Source: Butyrivibrio sp. CB08 (GTDB lineage: Bacteria > Bacillota > Clostridia > Lachnospirales > Lachnospiraceae). From it: DNA of 64,000 bases. Each line of letters begins with the position of its first letter. Positions within the stretch are counted from its first letter, which is position 1. The stretch lies in the NCBI RefSeq assembly GCF_003625485.1, contig NZ_RAIR01000001.1, positions 1 to 64,000 on the forward strand, in the 5' to 3' direction. The notes below the pieces were generated by a model, which saw only the letters and a list, made by a program, of their open reading frames with translations, was not told the DNA's origin and ran no database searches. The position numbers were made by a program, and so were the translations under genes. Positions 57,291-64,000 of the stretch are shown here, piece after piece.

Positions 57291-58903
57291 TTGAGCTTTT
57301 TCTTGTTATCGTACATCTCTTTATCCGCCCGCTTAAATACGGAGCAGGCAGGTTCATTTCCGTCATATTTTGCCATTCCGCAGGCTATTACGATTCCGTG
57401 CTCTTTCTGGGCCTGGCTGTTATGTTCATGCATCTTTTCCATGAGCTCATCCAGTGCGAAATAATCTTCACCCTGAACTATTACTGCAAACTCATCGCCG
57501 CCTATGCGGAAAACAGGACTTCGTTTAAAGGTGTCGCAGATGATCTTGCAGGCATCGCAGATGTATTTATCACCAGCCTGATGACCTTTAGTGTCGTTGA
57601 TGATCTTAAGGTCATTGACATCCAGGATCACAATTCCGTAGGAGTTGATATGTCCCGCCTCTATCATCTCATCTATTCGCTGCTCGTGATCAAGATAGGA
57701 GTACTTGTTCTTTACGCCGGTAAGGCCGTCTACACTGGCCATGGTCTGGGCCTTTGCAAGGAGCTTAGCGTAAGCCTCCTCCTGCTTTACAAAGGAGTGA
57801 ATGTCGTGGACGCCCACAATGAGTTTGTCTCCATCTTCCTCCTCTACCATTGCGGCTTTGATCTGAACAAAGTGCGGTTCGTCATCTATTATGAGGCGGT
57901 AGGTCATGGCAAAGAGACCTTCGTTTCTGATCTCTTCCAGGATATTATCTTTGGTGAATACTGCTAGGAAGCGGTCCAGGTCATCTCTGCTGATTATGTT
58001 CCTTATAAGCTCCCTTGAAACCTCAAAGAATTCCATTCCCTCAGGGGGAATATTAAACCTTTTAAAGACTTCAGTGGAACTGATCTCACGGTACATTCCG
58101 GTTTCAGGAACAACAACGTATACACAAAAGAAATTTCCCACCAGGGAGTTTATTCGCTTATAGGCTATGTGTTCCTGCTCTACACGCTGAGAGGCCTGCT
58201 GTTTTTCGTATTCGATGACTCTTTTGCGGTATTCTTCCTTTTCATTACCGATTACCAGGGAATGTAAAAGACATGTTCCCAGCATATATGCGATTGAGTA
58301 AAGTGGAAGATATGGGAGCCAGAGCTGTGATATGAGGAAAATCGCCATTATGAGACCAAACAGGGCTACTGCCAGGTATTTGCCGTTTGTTTCCTTCTCT
58401 TTTCCAATGTGACGTATGGCTCTGAAGGCATAGACAGAGATAATAAGAAGGACCAGGATCTGGATTACCAGAACAACATATCTGACTGGAAGAGCCTGAT
58501 ATATGCCATTTGCGTCAATTACGAAAAGGACAGGAAGAAAGATATTGATGATTGAGATCAGGATGATGGTTGTGGCGATGGTGTGTCCTATGGAGATGAG
58601 AACCTGACCAAAGGAGTTCCTGTCGTCCATGTATACGATTACATAGTGGGACCAGAAAATGATTCCCACAGCCATGGCAATGAAATAGATAGTGGTTACG
58701 GCAAACAGAAGGGGCGGATTATCAAGCTGATTGACGATTCCCCAGAGGGCGTCGATACAGTAATACCCCATTACAGACAATAGGAATTGCCTGTAGATCA
58801 TCCAGGGACGGGTCTTGAAGGCGCCAGCCTTGTCGTATAGAATATCCTGATTTTCAATTAAAAGTACTAACAGTGCAAGTATACCGATTACAGAGTAGAA
58901 CAT
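57272..58903 (-). CDS. Diguanylate cyclase with multi-pass membrane and PAS-like sensor
   Basis: 543 residues. About seven membrane segments in the first 220 residues, a PAS-like domain (about 245-370, NIPPEGMEFFEVSRELIRNI), then GGDEF (about 385-535) with VDGLTGVKNKYSYLDHEQRI and the active-site RIGGDEFAVIVQG. It makes cyclic di-GMP. No RxxD inhibitory site is seen. Minus strand, single gene. Confidence 0.92.
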   Translation of the reverse strand: MFYSVIGILALLVLLIENQDILYDKAGAFKTRPWMIYRQFLLSVMGYYCIDALWGIVNQLDNPPLLFAVTTIYFIAMAVGIIFWSHYVIVYMDDRNSFGQVLISIGHTIATTIILISIINIFLPVLFVIDANGIYQALPVRYVVLVIQILVLLIISVYAFRAIRHIGKEKETNGKYLAVALFGLIMAIFLISQLWLPYLPLYSIAYMLGTCLLHSLVIGNEKEEYRKRVIEYEKQQASQRVEQEHIAYKRINSLVGNFFCVYVVVPETGMYREISSTEVFKRFNIPPEGMEFFEVSRELIRNIISRDDLDRFLAVFTKDNILEEIRNEGLFAMTYRLIIDDEPHFVQIKAAMVEEEDGDKLIVGVHDIHSFVKQEEAYAKLLAKAQTMASVDGLTGVKNKYSYLDHEQRIDEMIEAGHINSYGIVILDVNDLKIINDTKGHQAGDKYICDACKIICDTFKRSPVFRIGGDEFAVIVQGEDYFALDELMEKMHEHNSQAQKEHGIVIACGMAKYDGNEPACSVFKRADKEMYDNKKKLKEKPTT

Positions 58904-59019
58904 ATATTATTCTCCAATTAATAGAGATTTTTAGTCGTGATTACAATAATTATAACATGGGTTCGCTGGTGTGTTATTATTAAAAAAAGATGAATTAACG
59001 TCTTTTTTAGGAGAATTAC

Positions 59020-59898
59020 ATGATCACATATAAAGCTGAAGTGTTTGATAACGCAAAATACGCCCTGGGAGAGGGACCATACTACGATCCGCGCTATGGG
59101 AGATTGTCCTGGGTAGATATACTGGACAACTGTCTCTGGACCTTGTCTGCAGACGGGGAGAAAAGAAATTTCGACCTGGGCCAGCCTATTGGCGCAGCGA
59201 TCCCAAGAAAGCACAGCGAAGGATTTTTGCTGGCTGCTGCTGATGGCCTGTATTCCTATGAAAACGGAAAGGCAAGACTTGCCAAGGACCTTCGAAAAGT
59301 CTACAAGCCTTACTGGAGATCAAACGATGCCAAGGCAGACCCCAGGGGCAGGATCTTTTTTGGAGCCTCAGTAAGGGATGACAAATATGAGGCAGAGGGT
59401 GCTTTATACAGCTACGACGCATCTCTTCGTATCGGAGATGTGGACAGCCTTGTGACCTGCATGCAGCCTGATACCAAGATAGCCAACGGAATGGCCTGGA
59501 GCGCAGATCAGAAGAAGTTCTATTTTTCAGATTCTTTGGAGCACGCAGTATTTGTCTACGACTACGACGTGGAGACTGGTAATATCTCTGACAGGAAGGT
59601 GCTTTTTACTGTGGAGAATGGTGTTCCTGACGGAATGTGCATAGACAGTGAGGATAATCTTTATCTGGCAGTATGGGGCGGAAGCCGTGTGGAAAAGAGA
59701 AGTGGACAGACGGGAGAGCTTCTGGCTGTGATCGAGACTATGGCTGAGCACACAACCTCCTGCTGTTTTGGCGGAGAGCAGATGAAGACTCTTTTCATAA
59801 CATCCTCAGGAGATGGCCTAAATGGAGAGTTTGATGGCTGCATATTTAAATGTGAGCTGGACGTAAAAGGAGTTGCACCAGACTACGCAAAAATATAG
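59020..59898 (+). CDS. SMP-30/gluconolactonase/LRE family protein
   Basis: 292 residues, six-bladed propeller. LGEGPYYDPRYGRLSWVDI (metal Glu), IANGMAWSADQKKFYFSDS (metal Asn) and VPDGMCIDSEDNLYLAVWGG (metal Asp) are the conserved sites of the lactonase. It would open a sugar lactone. AGGAG precedes ATG 59020. The two following genes may be on the same transcript. Confidence 0.9.
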   Translation: MITYKAEVFDNAKYALGEGPYYDPRYGRLSWVDILDNCLWTLSADGEKRNFDLGQPIGAAIPRKHSEGFLLAAADGLYSYENGKARLAKDLRKVYKPYWRSNDAKADPRGRIFFGASVRDDKYEAEGALYSYDASLRIGDVDSLVTCMQPDTKIANGMAWSADQKKFYFSDSLEHAVFVYDYDVETGNISDRKVLFTVENGVPDGMCIDSEDNLYLAVWGGSRVEKRSGQTGELLAVIETMAEHTTSCCFGGEQMKTLFITSSGDGLNGEFDGCIFKCELDVKGVAPDYAKI

Positions 59899-59946
59899 TA
59901 AAATATAATGGTAAAGCGATAACTTTTTCGGAGAGGAGACTAGCCT

Positions 59947-60312
59947 ATGGAAGCTGCTTATCAGAGCGCCGAGTATATTTTGAGATATTTTGTTGAGTTT
60001 TCAACACTGGTACTTGAGATGTTTGGCATTTGCATCCTGGTTTTTACTGCCGTTAAGAGCTTTATCTTTTGGATCAAGAAGGACGATTCCATCAGGCTTG
60101 AGCTTGCGCAGGGAATTGCTCTGGCTCTGGAATTTAAGCTGGGCGGAGAGGTTCTTAGGACCGTTGTGGTAAGAGACTGGGCTGAGCTAGGAATTCTTGG
60201 AGCTATCATAGCCCTCAGGGCAACTCTTACATTCCTTATCCACTGGGAGATCAAGAACGAGCAGAAGGCTCTCGAACCAAAACTCAAGGAATCCGAGGAG
60301 AATAAGTTATGA
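59947..60312 (+). CDS. DUF1622 family membrane protein
   Basis: 121 residues with three membrane segments; RLELAQGIALALEFKLGGEV and LGILGAIIALRATLTFLIHW are the DUF1622 signature. Function unknown. GGAGAGGAG precedes ATG. Its stop overlaps the start of the hydrolase gene by four bases (ATGA). Confidence 0.85.
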   Translation: MEAAYQSAEYILRYFVEFSTLVLEMFGICILVFTAVKSFIFWIKKDDSIRLELAQGIALALEFKLGGEVLRTVVVRDWAELGILGAIIALRATLTFLIHWEIKNEQKALEPKLKESEENKL

Positions 60313-61109
60313 GCATAAATATTGAGACCATTAAGACCGGAAACGTGGAGATGGACTACTTCAGATTTGGAAAAGAGGGCGGAGCGCCTCTGTGTATCAT
60401 TCCAGGTCTTAGCGTAAAGAGTGTTATGGAGTCTGCGGCAGCAGTGGCAGGGCTCTATAAGTCTTTTGTCGATGTGTTTGACATATATGTCTTTGATAAG
60501 AGAAAGAATCTTCCTGACGAGTATCCACTGGAAGAACTGGCTGATGATACAGCAGAAGTGATGAAGGCTCTTGGGCTTTCAAAGGTCAATCTCTTTGGAA
60601 CATCCCAGGGAGGTATTGCAGTTCAGCTTATTGCCATAAGGCATCCTGAGCTTGTTAACAGCATTGTTCTTGCATCTACAACTCCAAGGGCTACAAAGGA
60701 GTCTGAAGCTGTTGTAAGGAAGTGGATAGACCTTGCAAAGATGGATACATGCAAGGAGCTGATGCTTGAGTTTGCAGACAGGGTGTACACCGCTGAATTT
60801 GTGAATAAGTACAGAGATGCATTTATCACATTGGCGGGTCTTGTGACAGAAGAGGAACTTAGAAGATTTAAGATACTGGCATCAAACCTCTTTGGATTTG
60901 ACAATACAGATAAGATAGGTCAGATCAAGTGTCCCGCACTTGTCATCGGCGCAAGAGAGGACCAGGTGTTTAACTATACCCTCTCAGAAGAGCTTGCCAG
61001 GGGCATAGGGTGCGATGTATTTATCTACGATGGATACAACCACGCAGTATACGACGAAGCCCCGGATTACGTTGATAAGCTCCACGATTTCTATTTCGCA
61101 CAGATTTGA
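60309..61109 (+). CDS. Alpha/beta-fold hydrolase
   Basis: 266 residues. Nucleophile elbow GTSQGG (Ser about 99), acid in CPALVIGAREDQVF and catalytic His in DGYNHAVYDEAP. Similar to 3-oxoadipate enol-lactonase/peroxidase-type hydrolases. Coupled to the DUF1622 gene; substrate unknown. Confidence 0.88.
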   Translation: MSINIETIKTGNVEMDYFRFGKEGGAPLCIIPGLSVKSVMESAAAVAGLYKSFVDVFDIYVFDKRKNLPDEYPLEELADDTAEVMKALGLSKVNLFGTSQGGIAVQLIAIRHPELVNSIVLASTTPRATKESEAVVRKWIDLAKMDTCKELMLEFADRVYTAEFVNKYRDAFITLAGLVTEEELRRFKILASNLFGFDNTDKIGQIKCPALVIGAREDQVFNYTLSEELARGIGCDVFIYDGYNHAVYDEAPDYVDKLHDFYFAQI

Positions 61110-61124
61110 ATATGAAAAAAATAA

Positions 61125-61150
61125 ACCCTCTGGATTATGTTCCAGAGGGT
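61125..61150. terminator. Bidirectional terminator
   Basis: ACCCTCTGGA and TCCAGAGGGT form a perfect 10-bp stem with A-rich left and T-rich right flanks, between convergent genes. Confidence 0.85.
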
Positions 61151-61160
61151 ATTTTCATCT

Positions 61161-62048
61161 TTATAGGGTTCCGTCGTAGCCCTTTTCTTTGAACAACGTC
61201 ATCATCTCGTTGGTGAGGCTGTAATTTATTGGCTGCAAAGCGATATCTTCGGGAGCCACCCACTCTGCGTACTTGAGCTCAGATTCGTCCATCTGTATCT
61301 CTTTTTCCCCATCAACATCACAAAAGAATCCTGCAAGGATGTCGCTTGCAATGCCCCAGGGCTGAGACTTGTAGTAGCGGACGTTCTTGACCTTAAGGCC
61401 AACTTCCTCCATAACTTCACGCTCGACGGTCTCTTCCAGGGTTTCACCTATCTCGGTAAAGCCTGCAACCAGAGCGTTGTGACCAAAACCTGTGCGGTAC
61501 TTGGTCAGGATCAGGCGATTAGTATCCTTATCTGTAACGCCGATAATAACAGCCGGGTTGATCCTTGGGTATATGATGTTCCCGCACTTTGGGCAGATAC
61601 GGGCCCGCTCTGTTTTATGGTATTCGTTTTTGCTTCCGCACTTTCCGCAGAAGTATGTGGCTGCGTACCATTCAGACAGCTGATATGCAGTGTAGGCAGC
61701 AAAGGCGTATCTCTTTGGCTCGTAGTAGTCGCTCCTGAATTCGAAGATGCCGTGGAAGGTGAAGTTCTCTGGAAGGCCCTGTTCTGCAGTGGGTTCGGGC
61801 TCTTCGCTGTCTGCTTTTGCCGGCAGTAAAAAGAACTTGTCGTCGCCGATACTGAACAGGTAGATGAGATCTGTTTTGGCGATGCCTTTAAAATCTGAAA
61901 GCTTTGGAAGTGTCAGAGTTTTGGCATCACGGTCGAGATTTATCAGAAGCTCTTTTCCCTTAAACACAAATAGCAGGCTCTCCGAGGTGGCTGTGGCCTC
62001 TGGTTCATAGTGATTGTTTAGTTTATATGGTGCGATATCCTGGATCAT
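61161..62048 (-). CDS. nudC: NudC-type NAD+ pyrophosphatase
   Basis: 295 residues. Zinc ribbon CGKCGSKN and CPKCGNIIYPR (about residues 134-165), then the Nudix box GFTEIGETLEETVEREVMEE (about 195-217) and the SQPWG motif (KSQPWGIAS) that marks NADH pyrophosphatases/de-NADding enzymes. It hydrolyses NAD(H) to NMN(H) and AMP or removes NAD caps from RNA. Overlaps the AraC gene by four bases on the minus strand. Confidence 0.92.
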   Translation of the reverse strand: MIQDIAPYKLNNHYEPEATATSESLLFVFKGKELLINLDRDAKTLTLPKLSDFKGIAKTDLIYLFSIGDDKFFLLPAKADSEEPEPTAEQGLPENFTFHGIFEFRSDYYEPKRYAFAAYTAYQLSEWYAATYFCGKCGSKNEYHKTERARICPKCGNIIYPRINPAVIIGVTDKDTNRLILTKYRTGFGHNALVAGFTEIGETLEETVEREVMEEVGLKVKNVRYYKSQPWGIASDILAGFFCDVDGEKEIQMDESELKYAEWVAPEDIALQPINYSLTNEMMTLFKEKGYDGTL

Positions 62049-62917
62049 TTCTTTTTCCTTCCGGCGTTCTGTTTTCTAAACTGAAGTGGCGTCATGGCGA
62101 ACTCTTTTTTGAAGCAGGCTGTCATGTTACCAGGGTATGAAAAGCCGCATTCCAGGGAGATGTCTGTAACTGACATATCCGTGGTAAGTAGCAGGTTCTG
62201 CACGTGCTTGAGCCTTGTGATGCACAGATATTCTGAGAACGGGCGGCCAAGCTGGGAAGTGAAGAGCCTTGAAAAATAGGACACGGAGTAACCGGATACT
62301 GATGCCACGTCCTCGATCTTGATGGGCTTTCTGTAGTTCTTTTCCATGTAGTAGACAGCTTCCATGATGGGCTCAGAAAGGGCCGCGGTGTGGACCACGG
62401 ACTTCTCGGTATCGTCTATTCCCCTGTCGGAGATGAAGCTCAAAATGGTGTACAGAAGGTTCTTGTATTTGAAAAGAACTGCCGGATCCTCCGGAAGGCC
62501 TGTTGCTTCATGGGCGTCGTACATCTCAAGAAGGATCGCAGCAAGGTCAAATATCTTTTTCTCGTCCTCTTCTGAAAAGTGCTTGGGCGGGTGCTTGAAG
62601 ATAGCTTCAAGGACCTTGGAGCCATAGGCATTTGTAAAGTCAGCAGCCATTTCCGGAGAGAACTTGATGAGGTAGCTCTCGTAGTAGTCGGTTGATGCAG
62701 GAATCGTCCTGTGGTAGAGAAATGGTGCCACAGTGTTGACGTAGCCCTTGTGGAGCACGTAGCTTATGGTGGGAGTTATGACCTTTCTGTCCCCGTGGAT
62801 GATAAAGCCGATGGAGTAGTGGTCAGAGGCCACTTCCATGGAAGGCATCTCAAAATCTCCGGACAGCTTCCTGTGGGTGATTATGAAGTTTTTTCCCTGG
62901 GGCAGTGGAAGCGCCAT
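62045..62917 (-). CDS. AraC family transcriptional regulator
   Basis: 290 residues. N-terminal cupin-like effector region, C-terminal double helix-turn-helix (IKIEDVASVSGYSVSYFSRL, VTDISLECGFSYPGNMTACF). Translationally coupled to nudC downstream. On the minus strand its start is preceded by AAAGGAG. Divergent from the MATE gene, which it may regulate. Confidence 0.9.
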   Translation of the reverse strand: MALPLPQGKNFIITHRKLSGDFEMPSMEVASDHYSIGFIIHGDRKVITPTISYVLHKGYVNTVAPFLYHRTIPASTDYYESYLIKFSPEMAADFTNAYGSKVLEAIFKHPPKHFSEEDEKKIFDLAAILLEMYDAHEATGLPEDPAVLFKYKNLLYTILSFISDRGIDDTEKSVVHTAALSEPIMEAVYYMEKNYRKPIKIEDVASVSGYSVSYFSRLFTSQLGRPFSEYLCITRLKHVQNLLLTTDMSVTDISLECGFSYPGNMTACFKKEFAMTPLQFRKQNAGRKKK

Positions 62918-63074
62918 GGGGTGCTCCTTTCAGATGATATGACAAAATAAAACTCTTCGATTAGTTTCCTATAATGACATCATATCATAATTTTGAAACA
63001 AAAATGTCTATATTAACATGAGATAATTATGAAATTTGGTACGAAAATAGTAATGGATTACGAAGGGAACATGA

Positions 63075-64000
63075 ATGGCACAGGTTAAAGAAAAACGCAA
63101 AAAGATAGATATGACCAAGGGCAGCATCATCAGAAACGTGCTGCTGTTTGCGATACCCATCGTAATAGGTAATATCCTGCAGCAGATGTACACCACAGTT
63201 GATACGCTGGTGGTGAGCTACTACTGCGGAGATAAGGCTCTTGCAGCTGTTGGAACCAGTTCACAGCCTGTAGAGGTGCTTCTTTGTGTGTTTCTTGGAA
63301 TAGGTACCGGAGTATCCATTCTGGTGTCCCAGAAGATCGGGGCCGGAGATGAGAAAAAGGTCGCAGAGCTGTCCGCTACTGCAACCTCATTTGTTTATCT
63401 TAGCGGCATACCAATTGCCATCATTGGTTTTATTGCTACGCCTTACATTTTGAAATTCATGGGCGTTCCAGCAGACGTCTGGAACAATGCCCTTATCTAT
63501 ACAAGAGTAGTCTTTATAGGAGCTCTTGGAAACATCGGCTATAATATGAACGCCGGAATTCTAAGGGGACTTGGCGACAGTGTTGCCTCCCTTTGGTTTT
63601 TAGTGGTCTCTTGCGTGACCAATATAATTCTGGACCTTTTGTTTGTTGCGGGACTTGGTATGGATGTGAGAGGGGCTGCAATAGCTACCAGCACATCCAT
63701 GTTCCTGTCCTGGATCGTAAGTATCTTTTACATTCAAAAGAAATTTCCAGAGCTTAAGTTTACGATATTACCCAAAACACTTGATATGGGAGACATGAAG
63801 AGCATCCTTGCGCTGGGTCTTCCCATTGGTCTAAATAACTCACTGTTCTCATTTGGGCACATGGCAATGCAGACTCTTGTCAACGCCCAGGGTTATCAGT
63901 TCATGGCTGGAGCTTCAGTGGCAGGCAGGATCACAGGAATAACAAATGTTGCGATAACAGCTGTTTCTGCTGCAGCGTCCACATTCTCCGGTCAAAACTA
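63075..64000 (+). CDS. MATE family efflux transporter, 3' end outside window
   Basis: About 308 residues before the window ends. IRNVLLFAIPIVIGNILQQM and YTTVDTLVVSYYCGDKALAA at the start, then GIGTGVSILVSQKIGAGDEK, are MATE motifs; seven to eight membrane segments are covered. A full protein would be about 450 residues. AAGGGA lies six bases before ATG 63075. It exports drugs or metabolites in exchange for Na+ or H+. Confidence 0.92.
   Translation, partial: MAQVKEKRKKIDMTKGSIIRNVLLFAIPIVIGNILQQMYTTVDTLVVSYYCGDKALAAVGTSSQPVEVLLCVFLGIGTGVSILVSQKIGAGDEKKVAELSATATSFVYLSGIPIAIIGFIATPYILKFMGVPADVWNNALIYTRVVFIGALGNIGYNMNAGILRGLGDSVASLWFLVVSCVTNIILDLLFVAGLGMDVRGAAIATSTSMFLSWIVSIFYIQKKFPELKFTILPKTLDMGDMKSILALGLPIGLNNSLFSFGHMAMQTLVNAQGYQFMAGASVAGRITGITNVAITAVSAAASTFSGQN

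Overview
The window reads as chromosome of a low-GC Gram-positive anaerobe of the Lachnospiraceae, most like Butyrivibrio or Pseudobutyrivibrio. The grounds are strong AGGAGG-type ribosome binding sites, T-tailed intrinsic terminators, many Clostridia-type families (DUF6323/DUF6179, DUF5680, YjdF, YoaP-type acetyltransferase, SirTM sirtuin), and a LytS/YesN-type two-component system next to a sugar ABC importer. The genus is an inference; no rRNA or tRNA gene was seen.

Positions 1 to about 43,600 are an accessory region. It is a long, almost entirely plus-strand run of small stand-alone genes: about fourteen GNAT acetyltransferase domains, GyrI-like and ASCH proteins, small kinases, a chloramphenicol acetyltransferase-like protein, hydrolases, and a UvrA2-type ATPase with a drug ABC exporter and MerR regulator. 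Within it, 956-4331 is a compact operon (MarR regulator, short-chain dehydrogenase, nitroreductase, SirTM-like ADP-ribosyltransferase, macrodomain hydrolase) that looks like a redox-responsive ADP-ribosylation module.

The most unusual feature of this half is a short palindromic element, approximate consensus ACAAATTCCRGTTTGTCGAG. It occurs at 14 loci between 405 and 34,985, always in the orientation of the genes and nearly always at or overlapping a stop codon. In three genes it encodes the last residues (NSGL or TNSV). Two nearly identical GNAT genes lose similarity right where the element begins, and gene stubs end at it. It marks unit boundaries like a recombination site of a gene-cassette array, but no integrase lies in the window and the mechanism is unproven. 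Other structure in this half: a 54-bp-period tandem hairpin array (12,381-12,692), about 50-bp direct repeats flanking the UvrA2/ABC/MerR module, and a candidate structured RNA of about 330 nt upstream of a MutS-family gene.

From about 36,400 to 43,600 the genes are larger and more operon-like: LysR with a YjbR-Ogt fusion, and WYL regulator with isochorismatase, VOC, flavodoxin and YoaP-type proteins. From 43,700 to the end the content looks like ordinary chromosome: two diguanylate cyclases, a QueT-like transporter, a histidine kinase/response regulator pair followed by a lipoprotein and a complete sugar-type ABC importer (binding protein, permease, double ATPase, permease), a PutP-type sodium/proline symporter, an SMP-30 lactonase-like protein, NudC-type Nudix hydrolase with an AraC regulator, and the start of a MATE efflux pump cut by the window edge.
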